DNA of 64,000 nt from Pseudocitrobacter vendiensis (GTDB lineage: Bacteria > Pseudomonadota > Gammaproteobacteria > Enterobacterales > Enterobacteriaceae), in NCBI RefSeq assembly GCF_943590815.1, contig NZ_CALSBS010000004.1, positions 186,001 through 250,000 of the forward strand, written 5' to 3'. Within the stretch, counting starts at the first letter, position 1. Each line of letters starts with the position of its first letter. The notes beneath the pieces are model-generated. The model worked only from the letters and a program-made list of their open reading frames with translations, had not been told where the DNA came from and searched no databases. A program made the position numbers and the translations under genes. Shown piece after piece: positions 1 to 8,967 of the stretch.

Positions 1-825
1 AGAAGAAAGTTCGATTTTCGCTTTTTCTGCTGCTTCTTTCAGGCGCTGCATAGCCAGCGGATCGTTACGCAGGTCGATGCCCTGATCTTTCTTAAACTCG
101 TCAACGAGGTAGTTGATCAGACGGGTATCGAAGTCTTCACCACCCAGGTGGGTATCACCGTTGGTTGCCAGAACTTCGAAGGTTTTTTCACCGTCAACTT
201 CGTCGATTTCGATAATAGAGATATCGAAAGTACCACCACCCAGGTCATATACCGCGATAGTGCGGTTGCCGACTTCTTTATCCAGGCCGTAAGCCAGTGC
301 GGCAGCGGTCGGTTCGTTGATGATACGTTTTACTTCCAGACCCGCGATACGGCCAGCATCTTTGGTTGCCTGACGCTGAGCATCGTTGAAGTATGCAGGT
401 ACGGTGATAACCGCTTCCGTTACCGGTTCACCCAGGTAATCTTCAGCCGTTTTCTTCATTTTTTTCAGCACTTCAGCAGAGATCTGCGGCGGTGCAGTTT
501 TGGTGCCTTTCACATCCAGCCATGCGTCGCCATTGTCTGCGGCAACGATTTTGTACGGCATGATAGAAACGTCACGCTGAACTTCTTCGTCCTGGAAGCG
601 GCGGCCAATCAGGCGTTTAATCGCAAACAGGGTGTTTTGCGGGTTTGTCACTGCCTGACGTTTAGCCGGCTGACCAACCAGAGTTTCACCATCCTGGGTA
701 TAAGCAATGATAGAAGGTGTGGTGCGATCGCCCTCGGCGTTCTCCAGCACACGTGCAGTAGTGCCATCCATAATCGCTACACAAGAGTTGGTAGTACCCA
801 GGTCGATACCAATAATTTTACCCAT
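1..825 (-). CDS. dnaK: DnaK chaperone (Hsp70), 5' part only
   Basis: Encodes the first 275 residues of the Hsp70 chaperone DnaK; the rest lies beyond the left edge. DnaK binds exposed hydrophobic segments of client proteins in an ATP-driven cycle with DnaJ and GrpE. The visible part is most of the actin-like ATPase domain. It opens [17 protein letters not shown] with the phosphate-1 loop, has [11 protein letters not shown] near residue 170 and the phosphate-2 loop DLGGGTFD near residue 195. The start ATG reads from position 825. Two heat-shock type promoters lie directly upstream on the same strand. The sequence is nearly identical to E. coli DnaK as remembered. Identification is secure. Confidence 0.98.
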   Translation of the reverse strand, partial: MGKIIGIDLGTTNSCVAIMDGTTARVLENAEGDRTTPSIIAYTQDGETLVGQPAKRQAVTNPQNTLFAIKRLIGRRFQDEEVQRDVSIMPYKIVAADNGDAWLDVKGTKTAPPQISAEVLKKMKKTAEDYLGEPVTEAVITVPAYFNDAQRQATKDAGRIAGLEVKRIINEPTAAALAYGLDKEVGNRTIAVYDLGGGTFDISIIEIDEVDGEKTFEVLATNGDTHLGGEDFDTRLINYLVDEFKKDQGIDLRNDPLAMQRLKEAAEKAKIELSS

Positions 826-873
826 CTAAACGTCTCCACTAAAAATTCGGTCAACATGTGGTTGTGAATCTGT

Positions 874-900
874 AATAAGGGCGAAACGTGCCGTTTCAAC
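874..900 (-). promoter_or_regulatory. dnaK heat-shock promoter P2 (sigma-32 type)
   Basis: On the minus strand GTTGAAAC (893-900) is followed by CCCTTATT (874-881), close to the sigma-32 consensus CTTGAAA / CCCCATNT. It sits between P1 and the dnaK start, where the second E. coli dnaK promoter lies. Confidence 0.6.
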
Positions 901-948
901 TGCCCTGAATCGTTTTTTTTCAGACTCACCACTGCGGTTGACTACAAG

Positions 949-979
949 ATGGGGTCGTAACCGCATCCATCAAGGGGGA
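949..979 (-). promoter_or_regulatory. dnaK heat-shock promoter P1 (sigma-32 type)
   Basis: On the minus strand CCCCCTTGATG (about 968-978) and CCCCAT (949-954) form a strong sigma-32 promoter about 125 bp upstream of the dnaK ATG. The arrangement matches the main dnaKJ heat-shock promoter of E. coli. The remaining dnaK-yaaI interval, about 980-1193, is AT-rich; I see no further gene in it. Confidence 0.8.
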
Positions 980-1193
980 AAGGTAAAAAATTTTTTGTAT
1001 TGCTAAACAGACGGCAGAAAAAAGGCGTTAAACAGAAAGAAAACTGACGCCAATACATTTATTGAATGAATCAATAACATCAAAACATTCACTAACTAAT
1101 TGATAATAAAAACAACAGGCACTAAAAGCTCAACTCACCGCAAATGAAATCATTATCCTCCTGCGCACTCCTTTTTTTATGCCAGAGATAATC

Positions 1194-1598
1194 ATGACGC
1201 CATTCACCCATGCCTCCGCCAGCCTGTTATTAAGCCTGCTGCTGGTCAACGCGGCCCACGCTAATGATCACAAATTGTTGGGCGTGATTGCGCTTCCCCG
1301 TAATGAAACCAACGATTTGACACTCAAGTTACCCGTGTGCCGGGTCGTGAAGCGTATCCAAATCACCGTCGACCACGGAGATGCGCAGCTCAGCGGGGCC
1401 TCCGTCTACTTTAAAGCGGCCAAAAGCGCCAGCCAGAGTTTATCGGTGCCATCCGAACTGAAAGAAGGCGTCACGACAGAGTGGATCAACATTAACAGCG
1501 ACAATGACAACAAGCGCTGCGTGTCAAAAATCACCTTCTCCGGCCATACGGTGAACTCCTCCGATATGGCGACGCTAAAAATTATCGGCGATGACTAA
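1194..1598 (+). CDS. yaaI: YaaI, small exported protein of unknown function
   Basis: A 134-residue protein matching YaaI (UPF0412). An N-terminal signal peptide runs to about residue 23, with a hydrophobic LLLSLLLV core and a cleavage-like AHA site before NDHKLLG. The mature part contains two cysteines, in LPVCRVVK and NDNKRCVSK, which may form a disulfide in the periplasm. I chose the ATG at 1194 over an in-frame ATG at 1179 because it gives the family length and follows a short purine-rich stretch. It is divergent from dnaK and lies just upstream of yaaW. The function is not known. Confidence 0.9.
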   Translation: MTPFTHASASLLLSLLLVNAAHANDHKLLGVIALPRNETNDLTLKLPVCRVVKRIQITVDHGDAQLSGASVYFKAAKSASQSLSVPSELKEGVTTEWININSDNDNKRCVSKITFSGHTVNSSDMATLKIIGDD

Positions 1599-1636
1599 CA
1601 TCGTCTGCCATTCACTTATTAAACAGTCAGTAAATT

Positions 1637-2362
1637 ATGAACGTCCCCTATCTGAACGATGACGACCTGCAGTTTCTTCAACACTGTAGCGAGGAGCAAC
1701 TGGAAAGCTTTGCCCGGTTGCTCACTCATAATGGAAAAGGTAAACGCCGTTTATCCAGCGGCCTGTTAAATAACGAACTTTTTATGGCGATGGACGGCCA
1801 TCCGGCGCGACATCGGCAAAACTGGCAATTGATTGCCGGAGAACTTCAGCATTTTGGCGGAGACAGTATCGCCAATAAATTGCGCGGACACGGGAAGCTG
1901 TATCGCGCAATCCTGACCGACGTCGCGAAAAGGCTGAGTCTGAAAGCGGACAAAACCATGTCCACCTGGGAAATTGAGCATGAACTCCTGACCCATTTTA
2001 TCCGCCGCTGCTGAAAAAAAATGACCGACGCACAGAAGGGCCGTTTCCTGGAAGCTGTGGAATGCAGAGTTCATGAGCTAGAAGCCGTGTTACCACAGCT
2101 TATCCAGTCACCGAAGCTGGCGCACGGGATCTCACACCTCTTGGGCGACCAACTTAGCCATATTTTGCGAACCCATGCAGCCGTAAGCGTCATTGGTCAC
2201 GGCATGATACGCGGCGCGGGTCTTGGAGGCCCAGTTGGCGCGGCAGTTAACGGCGTGAAAGCCATGAGCGGCAGCGCCTATCGGGTAACAATTCCTGCCG
2301 TATTGCGTATCGCCTGCCTGCGGAGAATCATCGAAAACGCACGGTTAAGCGCGCATCAATGA
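1637..2362 (+). pseudogene. yaaW: YaaW interrupted by an in-frame TGA
   Basis: The two open stretches 1637-2014 (125 codons) and 2021-2362 (113 codons) are in the same frame and together match the full YaaW protein (UPF0174, about 237 residues, function unknown). The break is a single TGA at 2012-2014. In E. coli YaaW, as remembered, this position is a tryptophan (TGG) followed by Lys-Lys-Met, and the codons after this TGA read Lys-Lys-Met. One G-to-A change explains it; there is no frameshift. The downstream part keeps the conserved region with HAAVSVIGHG and GGPVGAA. The gene may be inactive, make two fragments (an ATG at 2021 follows an A-rich stretch with no clear ribosome site), or be rescued by UGA readthrough. 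A sequencing error is possible. Confidence 0.85.
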
Positions 2363-2502
2363 TAAAAGGGGGAAATATTTCATTTTCCCTGATCAGATCA
2401 TAGACAGCCACACGCCGCCTGATTATTATGCCGCGCCCCGCTGCCTGTATCGTTGCGCGGGAAAATTATTTCACCATTTAATGATGATTTTTTTGAGGAA
2501 TT

Positions 2503-3069
2503 ATGGGCAACACTAAGTTGGCTAATCCGGCTCCGCTGGGTCTGATGGGTTTTGGCATGACCACGATTTTGCTGAACCTGCACAATATTGGGCTTTTCCC
2601 GATGGATGGCATCATCCTGGCGATGGGCATTTTTTACGGCGGTATCGCGCAAATTTTTGCCGGCCTGCTGGAATTTAAGAAAGGCAATACCTTCGGTTTA
2701 ACCGCCTTTACCTCTTACGGTTCCTTCTGGCTGACGCTGGTTGCGATTCTGCTGCTGCCGAAAATGGGCCTTGCTGATGCGGCTGACGCCCATTTCCTGG
2801 GGGTGTACCTGGGCCTGTGGGGCGTCTTCACCCTGTTCATGTTCTTCGGTACGCTGAAAGGTGCGCGCGCGTTGCAGTTCGTGTTCCTGAGCCTGACCGT
2901 GCTGTTTGCCCTGCTGGCCATCGGCCACCTGGTGGATAATGAAAGCATCGTTCATGTTGCAGGCTGGATTGGCCTGGTGTGTGGCGCCAGCGCCATCTAC
3001 CTGGCGATGGGTGAAGTGCTGAACGAACAGTTTGGCCGCACCGTACTGCCGATTGGTGAATCTCACTAA
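2503..3069 (+). CDS. satP: SatP succinate-acetate/proton symporter
   Basis: A 188-residue inner-membrane protein of the GPR1/FUN34/YaaH (AceTr) family, which takes up acetate and succinate with protons. The family motif NPAPLGL is at residues 8-14, followed by six hydrophobic segments. The length equals that of E. coli SatP (YaaH). A GAGGAA ribosome site lies 5-6 nt before the ATG. It follows yaaW on the same strand after a 140-bp gap and ends at a hairpin shared with the convergent nuclease gene. Confidence 0.95.
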   Translation: MGNTKLANPAPLGLMGFGMTTILLNLHNIGLFPMDGIILAMGIFYGGIAQIFAGLLEFKKGNTFGLTAFTSYGSFWLTLVAILLLPKMGLADAADAHFLGVYLGLWGVFTLFMFFGTLKGARALQFVFLSLTVLFALLAIGHLVDNESIVHVAGWIGLVCGASAIYLAMGEVLNEQFGRTVLPIGESH

Positions 3070-3077
3070 TCGTTGTG

Positions 3078-3099
3078 GCTCCTGCCTGCGGGCAGGAGC
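3078..3099. terminator. Bidirectional hairpin between satP and the Rpn-type gene
   Basis: The 9-bp perfect stem GCTCCTGCC / GGCAGGAGC with a 4-nt loop lies between the convergent satP and Rpn-type genes. It lacks a long U-tract on either side, so termination efficiency is uncertain. Confidence 0.55.
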
Positions 3100-3110
3100 G
3101 ATATCCGACA

Positions 3111-4061
3111 TCAGTGCGCCAGCGTTTCCAGCGCCTCTTCCGAAAGCCCGGTCAGCTGTAAAATCTGTAGCCTATCGATCCCGCTGGCGATCATCGCCTG
3201 AGCGATTTTAAACGTGGCTTCTTCACGGCCTTTTTCCAGGCCTTGCACCAGACCTTGTTCAATTCCTTGTTCAATTCCTTGTTCAAGCCCCTGCGCCAGA
3301 CCTTCCTGTCTCAGTTCCTCAGCCAATGTCATGATAATTTCTCCCTGCTGCGATACGCCTTCCGCCAGTTCGCGAAAAAATGCGCTTTTATCTTCGGTGA
3401 AACCGACCTGTAGGATATACGTCAGCGCGGTTCGCAACTGACTATCCGAAGTGTATCCCGCCTGTAAAAGCTTGACCAGCGATGCCGTCAGGGCCATGAG
3501 ATCGCGCTGACGGATATGCTTTTGCAGGAACTCAAGAATCGCGATCCGCCGATGGGTAAGAATCGCGTCGTCCGGGACTTCGGTAATATCAACTAACGGA
3601 AAGGGAGCCGTGTAGATCCGCTTTGCCAGCTCCGCATCGGAAAATGCATCAAACCAGCACATCGAGTAGGGATAAGGCCGCGTCGCGCCGTGGTAGAACA
3701 GAATCGGTACAACCACCGGCAACGTTTCATGACCCGCTTCAACATGGCGCTGCATCGCCGCCAGCGAGTAACGCATCAGCCGTTGGGTCATCTGTTTATC
3801 CGGTTTACTTTGATGCTCAATCAGCGCATAGAGGTAGCCTTTTTGCTGGTTCATCTGCACCGACCACAGCACATCGGAATAGCGGGCGCGTAGGTCGTCT
3901 TCAATAAAGTTACCGGACTCCAGCTGGAGCGTACTTAAATCACACATCGCGCGTACATCTTGCGGAAGATGAATATCCAGAAAATCGCGCGCCGCATCGG
4001 GCTGTGTCATCACCTGGCGAAAAAAGGCATCGTGCGGCCCTGCTGAGACTTTCCCTGTCAT
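3111..4061 (-). CDS. Rpn/YhgA-family PD-(D/E)XK nuclease-like protein
   Basis: A 316-residue protein of the recombination-promoting nuclease (Rpn) / putative transposase YhgA-like family. Members are RecA-independent DNA endonucleases linked to recombination. The N-terminal half carries a PD-(D/E)XK-like signature: D63 in RYSDVLW, then E82-x-Q84 in IEHQSK. The C-terminal half ends in a repetitive, glutamine- and glycine-rich linker built on Glu-Gln-Gly-Ile units, then a short helical tail. The ATG at 4061 was chosen over the upstream open frame because it has a GGAGGAA ribosome site and starts MTGKVSAGPHDAFFR, typical of the family. E. coli K-12 has no gene here between satP and mog, so gene and upstream transporter look like an insertion. 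The natural role is uncertain. Confidence 0.85.
   Translation of the reverse strand: MTGKVSAGPHDAFFRQVMTQPDAARDFLDIHLPQDVRAMCDLSTLQLESGNFIEDDLRARYSDVLWSVQMNQQKGYLYALIEHQSKPDKQMTQRLMRYSLAAMQRHVEAGHETLPVVVPILFYHGATRPYPYSMCWFDAFSDAELAKRIYTAPFPLVDITEVPDDAILTHRRIAILEFLQKHIRQRDLMALTASLVKLLQAGYTSDSQLRTALTYILQVGFTEDKSAFFRELAEGVSQQGEIIMTLAEELRQEGLAQGLEQGIEQGIEQGLVQGLEKGREEATFKIAQAMIASGIDRLQILQLTGLSEEALETLAH
3253..3288 (-). repeat. 12-bp in-frame tandem repeat in the Rpn-type gene
   Basis: Two exact and one imperfect copy of CCTTGTTCAATT (plus strand), each encoding four residues of the Glu-Gln-Gly-Ile linker. Copy-number change would lengthen or shorten the linker without shifting frame. Confidence 0.75.
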
Positions 4062-4117
4062 CGTTTCCTCCTGATAAGCTGATTCGCGGCGCAGTATTAC
4101 CCCGCCGCGCGTGCCTG

Positions 4118-5431
4118 TCAGGAATGCGTATCTAATCTGGAAGCCTGCTCGTAATTCCCCTCCTCCTGCGCATCCTGTCGCAACGCTATCCCCAGGACCA
4201 GGCCCAGTAGCGACAACGCCAGTACGTACCATGCCGGAGCCAGCGGCGAGACGCTCATCAGTAACGTCACCACCACTGGCGTCAGGCCGCCAAAGATGGC
4301 GTACGAGACGTTATAAGAAAAGGAGATCCCGCTAAAACGTACTGCCGGAGGAAACGCGCGCACCATGACGTAAGGCACCGCACCGACCACGCCGACGCAC
4401 AAACCGACCAGCCCATAAAGCCCAAACAAATGCGCCACACTGAGCCCGGCAAAATGATAGAAGATCCAACTGGAGGTCCCCAACAGCAGGCTGCCGAGGA
4501 TAAAGGTGCGACTGGCTCCCCATCGGTCCACCACCAGCCCGGCAATCAGGCAACCAACACAGAGCATGACGGTCGCGAGACTGTTAGCCTGAAGCGTCAG
4601 AGCAGGTGCAAAGCCGTAGTGTTTTTGCAGCCAGACCGGCGACATCAGGATCACCACCACAATCCCTGCGGAGAGCAGCCAGGTTAGTAGCATCGATACC
4701 ACCACGGCTTTCCGGTGGCGGAGCACCACGGCCTTCACCGGTAATTCCTGCGCCAGTGTCTTACGCTGCTGCATTTCGAGAAAAATGGGCGTCTCCTGCA
4801 ACCAGCGCCGCAGGTACATCGCCACCAGGCCAAATGCACCGCCCAGCAGGAACGGAATTCGCCAGCCACCATCGTGAATGGTTTGCGTCGTCATATTGGT
4901 GTTAATCAACGTCGCCACCACGGAGCCCAGCAAAATGCCGACCGTCAGCCCCGCCGTCAGCGTTCCGCAGGCGATACCTGTACGCCTTGCGGGCACATGC
5001 TCAGCGACAAACACCCATGCCCCCGGCACTTCGCCGCCAATAGCCGCCCCCTGAAGAATGCGCATCAGCAACAGAAGCAGCGGCGCAGCAAGCCCGGCGC
5101 TGTCATAGGTTGGCAGCAGGCCCATCGCCAGCGTTGGCACGGCCATCAGCAGAATGCTCAGAGTAAACATCTTCTTACGCCCGACGATGTCACCGAAATG
5201 CGCCATCACAATGCCGCCTAGCGGGCGCGCCAGATAGCCGGCCGCAAAGATGCCGAAAGTCTGCACCTGTCGCAGCCATTCGGGGATATCCGCCGGGAAG
5301 AAAAGCTCGCCAATGACGGCAGCGAAGAAGACGAAAATGATGAAATCGTAAAACTCCAGCGCCCCGCCGAGCGCGGCGAGCGTCAGGGTTTTATAATCCT
5401 GTCGATTGAGAGGTCGTGCGTAGTGTGACAT
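4118..5431 (-). CDS. MFS transporter, metabolite:H+ symporter type
   Basis: A 437-residue major facilitator protein with about 12 membrane segments. It resembles the metabolite:H+ symporter family (ProP, ShiA, KgtP relatives). Features are the N-terminal ALGGALEFYDFIIF segment, the loop-2 motif HFGDIVGRKKMF near residue 80, and RILQGAAIGGEVPGAWVFVAEH with the family's GGE turn near residue 135. The substrate cannot be told from sequence; organic acids, betaines and similar small solutes are family substrates. The start has a GAAGG ribosome site. It lies 56 bp upstream of the Rpn-type gene on the same strand and downstream of mog. This transporter is not at this place in E. coli K-12. Confidence 0.85.
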   Translation of the reverse strand: MSHYARPLNRQDYKTLTLAALGGALEFYDFIIFVFFAAVIGELFFPADIPEWLRQVQTFGIFAAGYLARPLGGIVMAHFGDIVGRKKMFTLSILLMAVPTLAMGLLPTYDSAGLAAPLLLLLMRILQGAAIGGEVPGAWVFVAEHVPARRTGIACGTLTAGLTVGILLGSVVATLINTNMTTQTIHDGGWRIPFLLGGAFGLVAMYLRRWLQETPIFLEMQQRKTLAQELPVKAVVLRHRKAVVVSMLLTWLLSAGIVVVILMSPVWLQKHYGFAPALTLQANSLATVMLCVGCLIAGLVVDRWGASRTFILGSLLLGTSSWIFYHFAGLSVAHLFGLYGLVGLCVGVVGAVPYVMVRAFPPAVRFSGISFSYNVSYAIFGGLTPVVVTLLMSVSPLAPAWYVLALSLLGLVLGIALRQDAQEEGNYEQASRLDTHS

Positions 5432-5533
5432 GAAACCTTCGCCCCTTACGGCATATGTAAACTAAAAGTTAATATACCGTAAGGAAATTGCCACTCCAGC
5501 GGGGCGGAAGGTTATCTCATGAATGCGTTACTT

Positions 5534-6121
5534 TCAGGCGTTCGTTTCGCGACGCGCGCTTTTCGGGCGAAAAGCTGCTACCACCTGGCTGTCGGTTTCA
5601 ATGTACGGCCCTTCCAGCAGCTGTATACAGTAAGGCACGCTGGCAAAGATACCGTTGACCAACACTTTTCCTTCCGCGTCTTTAACGCCTTCCAGCGTTT
5701 CCTCAATCGCTTTCGGCTGACCCGGCAGATTAAGGATTAACGCCTGTTTGCGGATCACGCCAACCTGGCGGGAGAGGATTGCGGTAGGCACAAAGTGCAG
5801 GCTCACCTGACGCATTTGTTCGCCAAAGCCCGGCATCACCCGGTCGGCAATCGCCAGCGTGGCATCCGGCGTGACATCGCGACGCGCCGGGCCTGTACCG
5901 CCAGTCGTCAGCACCAGATGACAGCTCATTTCATCCACCAGCTCACACAGGGTTTGCTCGATGATCGGTTGTTCATCGGGGATCAGACGCGTCTGGAGTT
6001 CAAAAGGGGTGGTCAGAGTTTTGCCAAGCCACGCTTCGAGCGCCGGGATACCTTTATCCTGATAAACGCCGCTGGATGCGCGGTCAGAGATTGACACCAG
6101 GCCGATACGTAAAGTGTTCAT
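5534..6121 (-). CDS. mog: Molybdopterin adenylyltransferase Mog
   Basis: A 195-residue protein matching Mog, which adenylates molybdopterin so that molybdate can be inserted by MoeA, giving the molybdenum cofactor in the cytoplasm. It opens MNTLRIGLVSISDRASSG and contains the family signature TTGGTGPARRDVTPDA near residues 73-88. The start at 6121 gives the exact family length; further ATG and open codons upstream are not needed. The neighbour talB ends in a clear terminator 80 bp upstream, so mog probably has its own promoter. Confidence 0.96.
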   Translation of the reverse strand: MNTLRIGLVSISDRASSGVYQDKGIPALEAWLGKTLTTPFELQTRLIPDEQPIIEQTLCELVDEMSCHLVLTTGGTGPARRDVTPDATLAIADRVMPGFGEQMRQVSLHFVPTAILSRQVGVIRKQALILNLPGQPKAIEETLEGVKDAEGKVLVNGIFASVPYCIQLLEGPYIETDSQVVAAFRPKSARRETNA

Positions 6122-6198
6122 AGTCATTCCGTTCAAACTTGTACTGTTAGGCGAAATGATACACGGGAATAACGGGCGATCGCATGACACAGATAAAA

Positions 6199-6233
6199 AA
6201 ATAACCCGCCTTCATAACGAAGCGCGGGTTATT
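6199..6233 (-). terminator. Rho-independent terminator of talB
   Basis: On the minus strand a 10-bp stem AATAACCCGC / GCGGGTTATT (6200-6209 and 6224-6233) is followed by a run of T. It starts about 20 bp after the talB stop. Confidence 0.85.
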
Positions 6234-6254
6234 TATGCGGAACCTAAGGCTGAA

Positions 6255-7208
6255 TTACAGCAGGTCGCCGATCATTTTTTCCAGTTTTTCCTGGTCGATA
6301 GCAAACTTACGGATACCTTCCGCCAGTTTATCAACGGCCATCGGGTCCTGATTATGCTGCCACAGGAACTCAGACTCAGTGATACGCGCCGGACGCGCTT
6401 TCACTTCGCCGGTGTAAGCCAGTTTACGCTCGATAGCGCCTTCGCTTTCAGCCAGCTCTTTCAGCAGGGCCGGCGCGATGGTCAGGCGGTCACAGCCAGC
6501 CAGTTCCAGAATTTCGCCGATATTACGGAAGCTTGCGCCCATCACGACAGTTTCATAGCCGTGCTGTTTGTAATATTCGTAGATTTCGCTAACAGAAACC
6601 ACACCTGGGTCTTCTGCCGGTGCGTACTCTTTCTTGTCGGTATTGGCTTTATACCAGTCAAGAATACGACCCACGAACGGGGAGATCAGGAACACGCCGG
6701 CTTCTGCACAAGCGCGAGCCTGCGCGAAGGAGAACAGCAGCGTCAGGTTACAGTTGATACCGTCTTTTTCCAGCTGCTCAGCGGCACGAATGCCCTGCCA
6801 GGTGGACGCCAGTTTGATCAGGATACGGTCGTTGCTGATGCCAGCATCGTTGTAAAGCTTGATCAGACGTTTCGCTTTGGCGATAGATGCGTCGGTATCA
6901 TAAGAAAGGCGCGCATCCACTTCAGTTGAGATACGGCCCGGGACCAGTTTCAGGATTTCCAGGCCAATGTTTACGGCCAGCTTATCGGTAGCATCGACAA
7001 CCTGCTGCGCACGATCGCTGCTCTGGCTACGCGCCCAGGCAATCGCTTCGTCAATCAGTTTACGGTACTCAGGGATCTGAGCGGCGCCCAGAATCAGAGA
7101 AGGGTTAGTTGTCGCATCCTGAGGCTGATACAGCTTCATCGCCGCGATGTCTCCGGTGTCAGCCACTACGGTTGTGTACTGACGTAGAGATGTCAATTTG
7201 TCCGTCAT
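6255..7208 (-). CDS. talB: Transaldolase B
   Basis: A 317-residue cytoplasmic transaldolase of the non-oxidative pentose phosphate pathway. It moves a dihydroxyacetone unit from sedoheptulose 7-phosphate to glyceraldehyde 3-phosphate. Family motifs are DATTNPSLI near residue 33 and [13 protein letters not shown] near residues 127-139, with the Schiff-base lysine in ILIKLA. The ATG at 7208 gives the TalB family length; the longer open frame upstream is unlikely to be coding. It is divergent from yaaJ across a 251-bp gap. Confidence 0.97.
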   Translation of the reverse strand: MTDKLTSLRQYTTVVADTGDIAAMKLYQPQDATTNPSLILGAAQIPEYRKLIDEAIAWARSQSSDRAQQVVDATDKLAVNIGLEILKLVPGRISTEVDARLSYDTDASIAKAKRLIKLYNDAGISNDRILIKLASTWQGIRAAEQLEKDGINCNLTLLFSFAQARACAEAGVFLISPFVGRILDWYKANTDKKEYAPAEDPGVVSVSEIYEYYKQHGYETVVMGASFRNIGEILELAGCDRLTIAPALLKELAESEGAIERKLAYTGEVKARPARITESEFLWQHNQDPMAVDKLAEGIRKFAIDQEKLEKMIGDLL

Positions 7209-7459
7209 GATAGTGTTTCTCTTTAAACAGCTGTTAGGGGGATGTAACCGGTCTTCTTCGATGATATCACGCCCCAACGTCAGCGCAACTGCCGCAGTCC
7301 CGAGAGCGCAGAGTATGATAAACTGATTCATTCAACATTCAGGGCTGGCAATGGTTTGCCCTTAAACTGGTAACGCTTACACGGGCTGAATCGAATCGTG
7401 CTTTTCGCGGTTATTTCGCACATCGGGCCCCTGTTTCGGCATAAACAAGAGGACGTTTA

Positions 7460-8890
7460 ATGCCTGATTTTCTCTCTTTTATCGGCGAAATCCTTTGGGG
7501 TTCGGTGATGATCTACCTGCTCCTCGGATGCGGAGTCTGGTTTACCTGGCGCACCGGTTACGTTCAGTTTCGCTATATACGCCAGTTTGGTAAAAGTCTG
7601 AAAGGTAGCCTGACGCCGCAAAAAGGCGGTTTAACCTCATTTCAGGTGTTATGCGTTAGCCTGGCCGCACGCGTTGGCAGCGGCAATCTGGCGGGCGTCG
7701 CCATCGCCATCACCGTCGGCGGGCCCGGCGCAGTTTTCTGGATGTGGGTGTCAGCCTTTATTGGCATGGCCAGCAGTTTCGCCGAATCTTCCCTCGCGCA
7801 ACTTTATAAAGAAAAAGACGAGAGTGGTCAGTATCGCGGCGGCCCCGCCTGGTATATGGCGCGTGGTCTGGGGATGCGCTGGATGGGGGTGGTGTTCTCC
7901 ATTTTCCTGTTGCTGGCCTACGGCCTGATTTTTAATACAGTGCAGGCCAATTCGATGGCGCGCGCACTGGAATTCGCCTTCGATACGCCAAAGCTCGTCA
8001 CTGGTCTGATTACCGGTCTGGTGATTATTTTGTTGATCACTCGCTCGCTGAAAAGCATCGCGCGCATGATGCAGTGGGTTGCGCCGCTGATGTCGCTTCT
8101 GTGGGTAGGCGCAAGCCTGCTGATCAGTCTGTGGCACGCGGTAGAAGTGCCGGCACTGCTTGAGATGATCGTGCGTAGCGCATTTGGCTGGCAGGAAGCC
8201 GCGTCTGGCGCTGTGGGTTATACCATCAGTCAGGCCTTAACTAACGGTTTCCAGCGCGGTATGTTCTCTAATGAAGCGGGAATGGGCTCAACGCCGAATA
8301 TCGCGGCGGCGGCTTCCTCCTGGCCGCCGCACCCTGCCGCGCAGGGTATCGTGCAGATGATCGGCGTCTTCATTGATACGATTATTATTTGCAGTGCCAG
8401 CGCGATGGTCGTCCTGCTTTCCGGGCATGACACGGAAATAGTCACCCATAGCGGCATCCATCTCATTCAACAGTCGATGAGTTTGTTGGTGGGTAGTTGG
8501 GGCGCAGGTTTTGTCGCCTTTATCATGGTGCTTTTCGCCTTGAGTTCAATTGTCGGCAACTATCTTTACGCCAAAAATAACCTTTACTTTTTGCGGTTAC
8601 ACACGCGATCCAACGTGTGGATTTTACGCATTGTCACCGTGTTAATGGTGCTGGCAGGAAGCCTGCTCAGTCTGCCTGTGGTCTGGCAATTAGCCGATGT
8701 CATTATGGCGTTGATGGCGATCACTAACATGACGGCTTTGCTGTTGCTTTCTCCGGTTGTGCGCATTATCGCCCGCGACTATCTGCGTCAGAGAAAACTG
8801 GGCGTGCAACCGGTGTTCACTGCCCGCTATTACCCGGATATCGAACAGCAACTGGCCCCTGGCACGTGGGATGAGCCGCCGCGCGAATAG
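7460..8890 (+). CDS. yaaJ: YaaJ, alanine/glycine:cation symporter family
   Basis: A 476-residue inner-membrane protein of the AGCS family (sodium or proton coupled uptake of alanine or glycine). It has about 10-11 hydrophobic segments. Conserved blocks are RVGSGNLAGVAIAITVGGPGAVFWMW near residues 72-97 and SNEAGMGSTPNIAAAA near residues 271-286. The length equals that of E. coli YaaJ. AGAGGA precedes the ATG by 8 nt. It is followed by yaaA 77 bp downstream on the same strand. Confidence 0.92.
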   Translation: MPDFLSFIGEILWGSVMIYLLLGCGVWFTWRTGYVQFRYIRQFGKSLKGSLTPQKGGLTSFQVLCVSLAARVGSGNLAGVAIAITVGGPGAVFWMWVSAFIGMASSFAESSLAQLYKEKDESGQYRGGPAWYMARGLGMRWMGVVFSIFLLLAYGLIFNTVQANSMARALEFAFDTPKLVTGLITGLVIILLITRSLKSIARMMQWVAPLMSLLWVGASLLISLWHAVEVPALLEMIVRSAFGWQEAASGAVGYTISQALTNGFQRGMFSNEAGMGSTPNIAAAASSWPPHPAAQGIVQMIGVFIDTIIICSASAMVVLLSGHDTEIVTHSGIHLIQQSMSLLVGSWGAGFVAFIMVLFALSSIVGNYLYAKNNLYFLRLHTRSNVWILRIVTVLMVLAGSLLSLPVVWQLADVIMALMAITNMTALLLLSPVVRIIARDYLRQRKLGVQPVFTARYYPDIEQQLAPGTWDEPPRE

Positions 8891-8967
8891 CGCGGCAATC
8901 ACAGCAATCGATCCGCTCACCCGCTTTTTTTGTTAAAGTTGAGTGAAATTTTTAGTAAGGACTGGAT

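Noticed and set aside
148..867. 239-codon plus-strand frame across dnaK
   Set aside because: It is the antisense shadow of highly conserved dnaK codons; no ribosome site and no recognisable protein.
1637..2362. Frameshift as the cause of the yaaW break
   Set aside because: Both parts are in the same frame (start positions differ by 384 bases); only one stop codon separates them.
2398..2652. 84-codon minus-strand frame before satP
   Set aside because: Overlaps the satP start and has no ribosome site or homology.
6114..6929. 271-codon plus-strand frame opposite talB
   Set aside because: Antisense to the conserved talB coding sequence; composition follows the reverse of talB codons.
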